A DNA stretch of 64,000 bases, from positions 12,485,676-12,549,675 of the forward strand of contig NC_021683.1 of the NCBI RefSeq assembly GCF_000247815.1. Direction: 5' to 3'. The notes beneath the pieces are model-generated. The model saw only the letters and a program-made list of their open reading frames with translations, was not told where the DNA came from and made no database searches. This document shows positions 1 to 13,845 of this stretch, in pieces. A program made the translations under genes and the position numbers. Numbering within the stretch: position 1 is the stretch's first letter; every line of letters begins with the position of its first letter. The stretch comes from Ficedula albicollis. Its lineage: Eukaryota > Chordata > Aves > Passeriformes > Muscicapidae.

Positions 1-2351
1 GAGTCCTAAGACTCTGAATTGACACTTAGAATTGATCCAATCTTTGCTTACTAGGATTTCTCTGCAGCTGATATGGTGACATAGCATCAGGAAATTTCTC
101 AAGATCTGATAAAGCACAAAGCAGTGGCTCTCCTGAAAACACGTGCTCATAATTACACTGATTTGCACAAACTGAGACTCTGGGTGTTGCTGGCTGGGGA
201 TGTTCCAGCAACAAAGATCCAGGACAGATGTCCATTGTCCTGTGATTTGTGTAATCACTTGCCCCAGTCAGTGCAGACATAAAACAAGAAGAGATCCAAG
301 TGGAACAAGGCTCTTCATGTGTGCTTGGGCCCAGGTCAGAGATGAGCAAATTGCAATTTGTGACTCACCTGTCAGTCAACAGCACGAATGTGAGTGTGCC
401 TTCCCAAGTCCAGCAGAGACCTCCTCTTCTGGCACATGAAAGGCAAATCTATGAGATCAGCAAGTGTTGGGAATTGCCACTCCTCCAGCACCACTCTGGC
501 ACAGGCTCTGCAGCAGACCTGAGACGGTGAGCCTACACCATGGGTCATCTGGGAATCACTGACCTTCCAAAGCAGAGAGAATTTGGTAACAGCTACTATT
601 TATTGAGTAACTATTAGCTGTTTTTAAGACTTGACTATTCCAAAGCTGATCCAGAGGTGCAAGTCCAGCTCCTTGTAGGAGCACTCCAAGGTAAATCCCT
701 GCCTGAATAAAGGGCACCTTATTTTAGCCAGTCCCCAGTTGTTTTCCAGTAGGAGAAAAGAATTCTTTTTCAGCTGATCTTTCCTAGGTTGAAAAGAATA
801 TTTATTCACAATACTTCTTCCTTTAATTTTTTTTTAAATGTAAAAAGAGGTAATTTTCTCAGTATGAAGCTTTTCTGTATTCTTTGTCCTTTGGGAGACA
901 AAATAATTGGGAAGACTTGGCAGAATTAGTAATATTCTTGAACTTGTAATTGTCTAATGTCTTAGTATTCTAGATGGAAAATCAATACATTATGATGTGC
1001 CCCTTGCCAAATTATTATAATGTTAAAATGGTGATTTGAAAGTGTTTGAAATGCCTGCTTGAAATCCTGCACGTCTACATCTAGAGATTCAGAAGCTCAT
1101 AGCAGAGGGTGGTTGGGTGCTCTGTCTCTGGATAAATCTGTCTCTTCCTGGGTCTTTGCAGTTTTAACTCTGTCAGGCAGGCAAAAACTTCTGCTGTGAC
1201 TGATTTCTCTTCAGTGGCCAAGAGCTTTTCAAAGAATTCTGAAACAGACAAGAAAACACCATGCATTGATTACCAGACCACATTTAACATACCTTTTTAA
1301 AATTGTATTAATCAGTTTCTCCTGTAATATAAACTTCTTTCTTAGATAATGCTCAGTACAGGATGGGGCATTGAGCCAGACAATTCAGGCACTATATTAT
1401 TACCATAACAACTCCCTGCATCTGACATACTCTCCATGACAGCATCCATGTTATTCACTGCACAACTATTTTACACAACAGAATTTACTCTCTAGACCAA
1501 AACTTTGAATTGGACTGTAACGTACTATAAATAAAACACTTTCACATCTTTTAAAATTTAAAATATAAAGTGCAGCATAGCAAGGGACTTTCAAATGTAA
1601 TTAGCACTAATGTAGATCTCTGAAATCAAGAAATCTGCTTTCCTATAGTTCTGTTTCATCCTTTGATGGGAAGACAAATTCTTACACTTTTATAGAATGC
1701 AGCAAATGAAGCCCATGTCATGCTTTATATCATTTTCCTACTGCCATCAGGAAGTATAGTTTTCTTGTAGGCTTATAGACCATCTGTTAGATACGAAATG
1801 CACTTTTTCTTGGCTTCTGTTCTGCTTTCCTTGTAGATACCCGACACAGTTTTGTTTTGTTCAATATGCTATAGTATCTTGCAGCAAGCAGAACAGTTAA
1901 TTTCCTCAGAAATCATGGCCACGCACCCAAAGCGAAGACTTCTGACATTCCATAATAGGTGTTATGTATAGTGGGTGTCAAGAGTTGCCTAGATATGCTG
2001 ATAATGAGCCATACTTTGGAGGAGTCATAATCAATCATTCTTCATTTAGAAAGTCAGATCCATCAGCCTGTCATCAAAATGTCATAACCCATTGATTTCA
2101 AATTGCAATTGAGGATTCTTGACTCTTATTAATGGCATTCAGTTATACCAGTAACATCAGCAATCATTTTATCTTTTATGACAATTTTATCATTTTAGTG
2201 ATATCGTTTGAAACACTTAAGTTACTGACTAAATCCATTCATCCTTTTCTTAATCCCCATTAATAGTTGCTACCAACTCTAACATAGCTGTTTTAAAACT
2301 GCAAATAATTTTAGACCCAATATAGTCTGCATGTGGAAATAAATAAGAAAA

Positions 2352-2510
2352 AACACCTGTGAGTCAGAAAGACCTGAGCGGATTGGATTCCCTTCTGGGG
2401 GTCATTCTACCTCTGCTCTCATAGTTGGTGATGTCAACACAATCTTTTAAAGAAGTTACTTCCTGTTATCTCAGTGCTGCCCATCTGTTATTCCTGTATC
2501 TCCCATGACA
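2352..2510 (+). mobile_element. possible MIR-like SINE remnant
   Basis: GTGAGTCAGAAAGACCTGAG, then GAAGTTACTTCCTGTTATCT and CAGTGCTGCCCATCTGTTAT follow the order of the MIR consensus (GACCTGGGTTC, acTTACTT, CTCAGT..CATCTGTAAAA). The divergence is large and the call is tentative. Confidence 0.35.
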
Positions 2511-5067
2511 TGTCACCAGTGGTAGTGACAATTTCTTATCCACTGCTGTCAGAAAAAGAATAGCTTAGGAGCTTGGAAACAAATTTCAAACTAAAAGTTG
2601 CTGTGAAGTTTGATCTGCTATTCAGTGAAGCACAGTGTAGAAGAAATAGTAAACATGTCAAGATAAAGGGAGGAAAAAAGGGAGTGAGAACAGTGGAGCA
2701 GGATAGAGATGAGCTGCATTTGCATACATTTCCAATGTGCCTTTCAGGCACAGATACTTAAGAGATGCATAGCCCTGTTGCCATGTGGGATTTTAATCTG
2801 TGGTTTAGGAACAGGGAACATACATTGTCTAGTTGAAGTAATTGTTGAAGACAGAGACTAATCTTTTTATAAGTGAGATGTTTTCTGCAATACAGGATTT
2901 TACAGCAAAACTCTTCTAATGCGTGGGAACGGTCAGGACTCCTCTCTTAATGCTAAAAGGATTTGTTCCCATTTTCACTTTAAATTTTACAAATCTAAAA
3001 TTACTATATGATTCTGAGAGAAAATGGTAACAGCAGAACACTATACAGCATGTGATTATTTTCAAGCACATTATTTTGAATAAAATCAAACAACCCCGTG
3101 GAAACTTCATGCTTGATAAACAGTTGTTTCCTAGTAGGAAAGTATCCAAATGGAAATTTTTACCTGGTCTAATAATTGCAAATTAACTGGGATTGGGTTT
3201 GCCAAATCCTTGGAGCCCACTCTTGGCAGCCAGATCCCTGTGAGACTCCCTCACAGCAACAAGTTTGTGGAATCAAGCCCTTTGTTTGGATCAGTGCTCA
3301 TCACTTCAGGCAGAGCTAATTGGCTAATTCAATCACACTGGCTATTTAATTAATAAGGAAGCCAAAAATTCCACATGAGATGAAAGGATGAAGAGCCCAG
3401 GAATGACCCTTGATAATAATAAAAGATAATTACAAGCAAGAATTGCATTATTCAGACTTTGTTATTGGCATGATAAGCACTGCCATATGCCATGCAAGCT
3501 GTGATATGCACCCTACTGCTCGGAGGTGCAGCAAAGCTCTGAGGTGTCACTGCTCATTGGCTTTCCATGAAAATGTGGCTTCAGGTGAAGAACTGAACAC
3601 TGTGAAACCCGAAGAACAAAACTTCCCAGCAGTAATGAGGGGAAAGCAGCCTGCCCACTCGGTTACCTGTGTTCAGGTAGAGCAGTAGCACTTGTGAGAT
3701 TCATTTTTCTGCTTAGAAAAACCAAGGATCTGAAATACCAGATGCATCTTGAGGGCATCAGGGTGCTGCATGGGGAAAAACCCCCAAATTGCTATATTAT
3801 TATGTTTATTAGGAAAACTAGGTTCCTTATGGAAAAATGACAGGTGTTTTTGGAGGATCAACTGAGAAAGGGATGGGCAACAACACTGAAGAGAAGATTC
3901 TCAAAATATACAAAAGAATTTTCTGCCAGAATGAAAAATTTCCACAGAAATTATGTCCTATTTTATTTAAACAATACAAATAAGTGTCTGCTGATCCCAG
4001 TGAAGGAAAATGTAGGGGGTGCCTGAAAGACACTGGGCAGGAAGGAAAGTAACAGGACTACCTCACCTGCAGCACCATTTTCCTCCCAAATAATTATTTT
4101 GTGTGCTAGCTCCTAAAGACAACCAAGTTCTTGGGAACTGGAATTAGAAAATGAAGATAAGACATGGGCTTATTTTCTGGCTCCACCTTTCAATCCTTGT
4201 GGACCTGGGGCACACAGAATGTTGCAGTGGGTCCAGCTCTATCTCCTGGGATTTCTCTCTTCAGACTGTTCATTCCTAATGGAAAGACCATGTCCTCATC
4301 TGGGTATAGTACAAAAAGTCCCCAATCTGATCAGAGTTTCACAGTTAAAATTAAAAGTTTTATAAAATATTCCCCAATCCCTAAAGAGTTCCAGAGTTTT
4401 ATTGCTTGTTAAAAGTCTGAATCTGAGAAGCAAAACATATTTGATTTTGTAATAAATGTAACCCTTCAGTAAGATCACATCTGCAATGTTAGAGAATCAG
4501 TCATGTAAAGAACAGTCACTGCAAGAAAACCTGCTTTCTTTTTTTTTTCTCTTTAACCTCAATAGAGCAGTTCTTTTGTTAATTACAGTTACTGCACACT
4601 GTGATATTGAAGTGCTCTGTTCTCAAACATATTCTTATTTATTTTAGTCCTTTTTTTCCCAGGTAATGAAATGTCAGAACCCTACTTTTTCTGGTTTTGT
4701 AGTATGTTGATCAAAGTGACCTTTGCTTTGCGGCAGACACAAATCAATATAGCGCTCTGCGGTATTTGACAGATAAAGGTGCAACATATAATAAATGGCA
4801 ATCACTGACGAGGAGAGCAAGAAAATACCTGCCAGCTTCAGTTCATACTGGCAATTTTCAGACAATGCCACATGTTATGTTCAAAGTAAAATTCATTCGT
4901 CCATCTAATAACAGAGGTGGGGGATATTAAAGGACTCAGTTTTGTTAAAGAAATGTTTCAACTCACAGTAATAATTCAGAGTCCAGTCCAGGTCTACAGT
5001 GGTTGGTTGCAAGTAAAGTTATTACATTTTGAAGACAGGTTAGAAGAGCAATTTTCCTTGCCATAAA

Positions 5068-5092
5068 GGAAAAGACACACACACACACACTG
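5068..5092. repeat. (CA)n microsatellite
   Basis: A short uninterrupted (CA)n run (AAAAGACACACACACACACA); a second small CA cluster lies at about 5165-5180. Confidence 0.85.
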
Positions 5093-6399
5093 AGCTTTTG
5101 CCCAATAAATGAAATAGTAATTATATACACATACAAACACAGCCTCTTACTCTTTCTCACCCACAGCACACACACACATTGTCTTAATATCCTAAAGCAG
5201 CTCTCCAGTGCAGGGTTTCACAACTGAGGGTTTGATTTTCTCATATTCTTCATAACCTGCTGATAATTTATACACAAATGGAACCAATTTCTATTTAAAT
5301 GCTTAATTGCAAGTAGTGTTAGCAAAGTATCTGCCAGAGATCTGAAGTAAAGAAAGCATCTGTATTTTCTTCTCCTCACAGGAAGCTATTTTTATATTGT
5401 GACTGAAAGGCCCTTTTATTTATCTGTTGTTCATAATACATGTATGTTTACAACTTGCATTTTCACAAGTGCCTTGCATGAAGCTGTTGATACATTTAAA
5501 GCAGAAAAAGGCCAATTCACAACATACTTGTGGCTGTTCAGAGTCATTTGGTGTGGTTCAGTGAAAACACAGCTAATTTATGAAGCCCAAGTGTCAATCA
5601 TGTCTTTGCAAGTGCAGTGTGTGCCTGCTGGTGCATCGCACCTTACCTGTGCAAAACCCAAGATGGAGATGCTGTGTTAACTTTTGATTGATATTGTCAG
5701 GATGTGACCATTTATTAGTACTAATGGTGCAATTCAGTGTTGAAGCTTACAGCTGAGTCTGAAATGTAAAGCCAGCTGATGTTCCAAAAGCAGAACAGCC
5801 TGCAGGAAGGGGATGGCAAACACAGGGTCAGTTCAGGGGATGACCAGAACAGCATTTTGTACCAACGTGCAACATGGAAAGGCCAGTTCCAGGGAATAAT
5901 TAAAGCAGCCCAAAACATTGTAGGACTCTTTTTGATCTGCTCTGGATTATTTTTAATTTAGTGACCTTTCATCACCGGACTTTTCCTGGTCTTTTTCAAT
6001 AGAAATATTTTATTAATTAGTTATATTCTTCTGTGATAAAAATGAGAATTTCCCTCCTTCTGGTTACTATTGTGCCATTTTTTTTTACTATTTTCTTACC
6101 CTTTCTTTATGAAAATTTGGTTTATCTTTGTTCTTTTTTTTTTTTGACAAGATATTGAACAGGGAGCAGGTGTTTTTTGTGATTTGTCTGCAATAATGCC
6201 AGACCTTTTCCTAAGATGCTGAATGCAGGATTAACTTTAAACTGATCCTGTTTCTGGGTATCATTTTTCCTATATCCTGTTGTGTTAAACTGTACACATC
6301 ATTGCCTGCATCTTGTACCCCAGTTCATGTTAACCCGATCTGACTGTCTCACATTCTAAACTTGTGCAAAACAGATATTTCTATTATCATTATATATTT

Positions 6400-7420
6400 T
6401 GTCACATGATATATTTACTGAAATCAGTTACTTAGTGCTGGTTTATAAGGAATATAAGCTATTAATAGCTGATCTCTCCAGCCTGGAAAATGTAGTCATT
6501 TAGTGCAGCAAAACTTTTTCTTCATAGAACACCCTTGTTATTTCAAATGATGATTCCACAGTAAGTTATCACAGTCTGGCATGTTGTCAGGTAATTGACA
6601 GCTATGAAAAGATCACATTCATTGCCTCCAAAGCTGCATGCAGTTGTTCTGCTGCTGTAAAGTGTGAGTCTCTAAAGGAGAGAGTCTCTAAACATCACAG
6701 CTTTGCTGAGGGGGTTGTTACCCCAACTGGCAAATGCTCAACTGTGAGCAACAGATTTATTACCTGACATAATTAATGGCCTAGATAGTGACATTTCCCA
6801 TATTATAGACAATCATGAATTATGAGCCCAGCTGCTAGCCTTCTCATTCACTGAAATCGGTTGATAAATATGTTTATTCGAGGTCAGCTTGGCCTCATCC
6901 ATTAGAAATATTGTTTTTCTAAACATTACATTGATTTAATTTAACTCTAATCAATTTAAAATGGTTCTGACAATTAACAAAAGCTTCAAATATGACCTTA
7001 AAGTAATAGGATTCATTAGCTATGTTTAGGATTAAACTTATCCTAATAGGGCTATTTTTCTTCTGAGGGCATGTAGTAGGCCGACCGGTGGTCAGTCAAA
7101 ATGAGATCAATTATTATAAATTATACAGTTTGGGTTGATTATGTCGTGCCTGCTAATTTGTATAAATAAGGACCTCAAACAATAGAAGCCATTTATTAAT
7201 AACTGTGTCCCAACCTGTATCACACTTTATTCTACAGCTGCAGGATCATCTGTTACCCATGAAGTATTATATTCTCTACTGCTAGGCATATATGCTAATT
7301 AAACCCATAATTAATTGTAACAGTTATAGTTAAAGTCAAAATGCTGACAGCCTTTTTGGCCTATTATTCATGGTAATCAAGTGATTCAAAAGGCAGTGTA
7401 ATGAACGATTCCTGCACTAG
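6400..7420. promoter_or_regulatory. candidate conserved non-coding element (SALL1-side desert)
   Basis: An AT-rich stretch without reading frames, dense in homeodomain cores (ATTAATTA, TAATTA, TTAATTA near 6770, 6950, 7300 and 7312). It has few simple repeats and no transposon-like sequence. Its texture is that of deeply conserved developmental enhancers, and SALL1 lies next to CYLD in other amniotes. No alignment was possible, so conservation is inferred. Confidence 0.3.
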
Positions 7421-10400
7421 CCAGGGGATCACAGCACAATGGCAGCACCAGTGACAGCTGGCACCCACGGGTCTTTGGGTACAATGGGAAATACAAACCT
7501 CCAGAGCTGCAATGCCTCGGTATGAGCAGCGCCCTTTGTCTTTCTGAGGGGGGATATCAGTGTAAGTGGTGTTTGAGGATTGCCTCCCCAGGGCAGCGGT
7601 TCCAGAAGGGCAGCAGAGCCCACCTGGCCTCCCTGGGGCAGGGCAGCGCTCGGGCTGGGCACCATCCCGCAGGCTCCTCTGGGTGCACCCCCGCCAAACC
7701 TTTCCCTGCTGCAGGGCTGCCTTAGATCAGAGTGGGAATGAGGGGTGGTGAGATTTTACCAGCTCTCTTCTCATTGAATCTGTGCCTGCTGGACAGCGGG
7801 CAGTGCCCAAAGGGTGTGCTGTCCCTGGGTGTATTGCCTGCAGAAAGAGAGAACGCTCTCAGCCTGAGCAGGGAGCATCTCCTTTCCCACCTACATCTGT
7901 CTGTGTACCAGCCTATGAACCTGTGGGAAACGCCTTTTGTTTTGTTCCCAGGCACAGGGGTGGATCCCAGCACCCTGAGAGGACGGGGTGGAGAGAGGAA
8001 GGACAAGGGGACAGTGTGACTATTGCCAGCAGAGATCCACAAACACTCTTCTGAGACTTGCTCTGGAGCGAGTGCTCTGTGTGGGCACAACTTGGGGTGA
8101 CCCCAGAGTGGCCTGAGCTCTTCAGGAGGCCACCAAAGGATTGATGGGCAAATCAGTGGCCACTTTTAGCAGTGCCACTCTGCAGTGCCATATGGGCCAT
8201 CTGAACCTGTTGCACCCACAGGGTACCTGTCTGTCCCTCTGTAGGTCTTGCCTCACTTTCCTCCTCGATTTAAAGCCACTCTGGTTATCTACCCCTGCAC
8301 GGGGCCTCCATCACAATCTCCTCCTGAGCTGCTCCTTCCATGGCCCATAGCTCCTTCGTGGCCCATAGCACCCAGGCCAGCAAGTTTATACACACACATC
8401 TTGAGATGTGCTGCTGCTTAAACAAGGTTAGCCAGAGCCTCATTACTAAGATTTACACTGTCAGTTACAGAGATGCCCATCCAATCCTATAACACATAAA
8501 TTTATGGGCATCACAGCGGATTTTTTATTGTTAGAGCTCATATACAATGTGTGGCCTTAGTGGCACATTTTTAAATAAAATATATTGTACTAGTGATTTC
8601 TAATGCTTAAAATAAAATAAAATAATAATCAACTTTTAGCTACCAGTTTCCCCCTGGTTATTGAGCTGAACTTAATGACTGGCTGAAAAGTATTTGTCAA
8701 CACAACAGCTGGAGAGCAACACTTTCTTGTGGCTTTATGTCACAGCATATGCCAGCCACTCAGAACATGTGATAATTCAACTGGAGCTGGTACTACAATA
8801 GCAGATGGGTTGAAGCATTGTTATTCTCACTCTAGCTCCCAGCCCTTGAGGGATCACTAAATAAAATCAAAGCAGATGGACCATTACAAGCTCATTTGTG
8901 TTCACTACAAGCACCTCAACCTCCAGTAGTGATATACTGCACCTTTGTATAAAACGACATGTATGGTAACATGGCCTAATGAAAATAACATCAGACTTGG
9001 CAAGTGAGGAATGAGACTGGAAATATGCACAGATCTATTTATCACTGAGTTCTTAACTTGCAGAAAGGGTTCGTTCCAGCCCTTCTCTCCCCACCCCCCA
9101 TCCCCAATGTTTATCATAGTATTTTTCTCCATGTTTATAATTTAATTTCCTCTCACTTGTCACAAGAACTAAGAGGTAGCTGTTGGTTCTGTTTTGTTCC
9201 TGTATTAACAGGAAAAGTGGGAGTAAACAGTGTTTGGGAGAGTTAAACATTCTCTCTGCATGAAAGACCCATATAAGACTCTGAACCTTTAGCAAAAGCT
9301 CTGTGAATCACCTGACTGCCATGGGTCCCCTCATCCAGCTGCTGCTGAGCTGTAAAGAGCCAGAGAGGTGCAGCAGTGGAAAGCCAAAGAAATCACTTCA
9401 TTGGGGTTGATAAATACAGGTGAACTTCAGTAACTGCAGTATGCAGCTGAAGACTTGTCCAGCTTTTTCTGTGAAACAGGCTCTTCCTGAATGTCTGAAT
9501 TGTATAAAATGATGAATGGATCAGATAATATTTCTCACCTGACCCAGAAACTGCAGGGCAGCTGGGCAGTGTCAAGGACAGTGCTTTCAGGGACCATACT
9601 GTGTTCAGCTCGTGCCACATTCTGCTTTGTTTGTTCTTCTGAGCACTTTGTGCTCAGTGCAGTGACTCATCCTAAACTGCAAATTGGTGAAACTCTGTCA
9701 GAGGCATGGGCAGGTCAGGTCAGGCATCAGCACTGCCCCTTATCTGCTGGCCAGCTTTCCTATCAGCCAAACTAATTTGCTAACATAATTCTGTTTCCTG
9801 CCATCTATTACAATAAATCAACCACTGTAGCTTCATTGAATTCTCTGCCAACTGCTGCCCTTGAAATTCTCAAACTGTATGGGGAGCTGGGAGGGAAACC
9901 TGTACTCTTCTAAATACAAGAAAATTTTAGATGGACAACTTGATATCCTGGGCAATGCTGTATCTCCTCATCCCCACATTAATGATGTGCCAGAGTCAGC
10001 TAAGACTGAGGCAAGCCCCAATGCATCAATCATTCCTTTGAAAACAAGTTTTTGGAATAATGTGATTTCAGCTGGTAAAGCATGTGTGGGTAAACAAAAA
10101 CACGGCAAGTGACAGAGAGATAGAGAACATGAGCACAGGCTCAGGAAAGAAGCAGACTAAAATGACAAGGGAATCACTGTGGTGGCTGTTGAAGAAAGAA
10201 ATAAATGTATTCCAATGAAGCAATAATTCTCTGACAATTAATTTTGAAGAGGAAAAAAATATTGAGAATGAGTGCTAACTGAAGAAACACGAAGCATCCC
10301 CAAGCATGCCTACTACAGGAACAAAAAAACTTCAGGGGAAACTATATTCTGCTTTTCCTTATAGCAACATCAAATTCTGAGAGTAGCAGTGATATTATAA

Positions 10401-11690
10401 TTCACAGCCATATTTGAAATTAGAAGATACACTAGTTTATACCCTAATGGTATAGTTTTGTTTAGATTAGATTTGTTGGGGTTTTTTTAAAGGAGACCTC
10501 TCTCCCTCATGACATTTCAGCATTTTCTTGCAAATTATCCAGAAGATCAACACTGATTTTGTAATGGCTCTGCTGGGATAAAACTCAGCCTGTACCAGTT
10601 AGGTTGCTGAAGGGAGACAACTCCTTCCTCAGCAGCATGGTTGGGTTGGGTTGGGTTGGGTTCATTCAGTCAATCATTTGGCAGAAGGTTGTTTATGCAT
10701 AATTGCATGTCCCCTCCCTGTCTTTAAATATTCAGAGGAAAAGTCACAGAAGAACTGATAATGTAACAATAATAATGGGGCTGAAGAACAGTATTATGGT
10801 GTGAATTCATCTATGCCTTGGTTTCATTTACATGTTTAACAGCTGCTTGTTTCCCCACTATAGAAAGATCATTACCTGACTTGTAAGAAGAGAGGGGGAG
10901 TCTGTTCACCTTTGGGCAACTAGCTCTGCATTTATTAATAGTTGTTGCCCATCTCATTATACATTTAATTGCTGCATTATAATTTATTTATTCATTGATT
11001 TATTGTAATAGATGGGTAGAAACATAATTACCTTTGCAAATTACTTTGATAGGTGGGAAGTTTGCATGGTTAAAAATACCCCAACATGCAGTGTGGAATG
11101 TGAGATGTTACCCAGTGAATAACATCTTCACACATATGCACTAGCAGAGTCAAACTGGTCTCATCACAAAGCGAGGGTAAATGCAGCCAATTTATATACT
11201 GTTTGAAAATATATATAATTGTAACTTCTAGACAATTATCCTCACATTCCCAGATGTCTCTGCTTCATGGAACAGGGAATCATCTGAAAAATGAGAGACA
11301 AAGAGGATGGAAAGCGAAAACTCATCAAAAATTAGAAAGCTAAAGGTGTAGGAAGTTTGCAGGTGGTGAAGCCAGGGCTGCCTTGCTGTCAGCGTGGGCA
11401 GCTCAGCCCCACAGCCCCAGCACAGCACAGCAACCAAACGGGGCCATGGAGAGTCAGGCAGAGCCAGGGGTAAAAGTACACACACGGAATTATTTCCGTT
11501 TTCAGTTATTTATACATATAGGGGAGAGTCAGACCCAGAAAAATCCAATATTTTTTGTCACTTAATTGATTTGACAGAAGTGATTAGTAAATAACAATAT
11601 CCACTATCAAATTTCTGCATACACAGATCGAGCAGCTGCAAAACTTATCAGTTAGGGCCACAAAACACAGGCTGGTTTTTGGTGGGGTGG
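7421..11690. other. non-coding DNA, no gene seen
   Basis: A GC-richer block at about 7500-8350 carries overlapping frames of up to 122 codons on both strands, but none resembles a known family. AT-rich, homeodomain-core-rich sequence lies at 8390-8640 and 10920-11080, similar in texture to the 6.4-7.4 kb element. Confidence 0.5.
10638..10662. repeat. (GGTTG)n simple repeat
   Basis: About five copies of GGTTG in tandem. It is not the vertebrate telomere unit TTAGGG. Confidence 0.85.
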
Positions 11691-12039
11691 TGGTTTTATT
11701 TTTGTCCTTCCAACGCGCAGCAGCTCCCAGGGCGGGGGCTCTGCAGGGCCGGGCTGGGATCAGGGGGAGGCAGGGCTGAGCTGCAGCCACAGCCCCAGGC
11801 TCGGAGCCCTGCTCGTGGGCCGCCTGCGCTCCCCTCTGTCACACTCCAGCTCGCATTAAAGTTTCGGTGTGAAAAACTAATTGCTACATTCGTGCTGTTG
11901 ATAATAGTTTTTCACCAGAGTGCTGCAATTGCCCCGAGATTTTCTTGGCATGTCGCATCTCCCAACAGTGTCTGCTTTCCTCGCTCAGATACAGGCACCA
12001 TTCGCACCCAGTTTCCCATGGTGGGCCCGCAAGGGCGCA

Positions 12040-13245
<1,206 letters not shown>

Positions 13246-13740
13246 GAGTTCAGCCCTGGGCAGCTCCGGCTCCATGGACTGCCCAGGGCTCCAGCAGCAC
13301 GGAGCTACAGCCCGGGGCGCGCTTGGAACGCGCACACCTGCACAGCTCCGGGTGCACCGCAATCGGGGGGACCACAGCGGGATGGGGAGCAGCAGGACAA
13401 AGCCCTGGACAGAGCGGGGGCAGAACGGGGACAGAGCGGGGATGGAGCGGGGACAGAGAGGGATACAGCGGGGAAACAGTGGGAATACATCAAGGACAGA
13501 GCGGGGACACAGCAGCTGCCCGAGACCGCCCCGGCCCCGCTCCGCTCCGCTCGGCTCCGGCCGGCCCAGCGGGGCGGGCACTGCCCCCGTGTGGCCGCAG
13601 GGCGGGAGCGGCCCGAGGGGAGCGGCCCGAGCGCCGCCCCGCCCAGGCACCGAGTCACACACGGCATCCATCGCCTCGCTGCGCGTGGAAAGCTCAGCCC
13701 GACCAACCGACCCGCCCTCTACAGCGCCTGTTCCCTAAAA
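13246..13740. promoter_or_regulatory. CpG-rich island without an assigned gene
   Basis: The sequence after the minisatellite is GC- and CpG-rich, with degenerate GAGCGGGGACAG repeats at about 13400-13510 and GC boxes (GGGCGGG near 13572 and 13604). It changes sharply to AT-rich DNA at about 13735. It lies downstream of CYLD. It may be a promoter for a non-coding transcript or a GC-rich by-product of the repeat; there is no evidence of a gene. Confidence 0.4.
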
Positions 13741-13845
13741 ATAGCTTCTGCACATATTTTTACAAGTGTTTAAGGATTTTCAGTAACATAAAGATTTGAA
13801 AATTACTTACATTGACGTGATTCCTTTTGCACGCGCTAGTAGGAT

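Larger units (their letters stand above)
1..6399. other. non-coding DNA, no gene seen
   Basis: Only short reading frames occur, with no recognisable protein, splice-linked exons or RNA gene. The contents are AT-rich unique sequence, a possible MIR remnant (2352-2510) and CA repeats near 5.07 and 5.17 kb. Confidence 0.6.

Noticed and set aside
7722..8090. 122-codon minus-strand frame in the GC-richer block
   Set aside because: Overlapping frames of similar length occur on the other strand; no similarity to a known protein and no splice partners.
10638..10662. Possible interstitial telomere repeat
   Set aside because: The unit is GGTTG, not TTAGGG.
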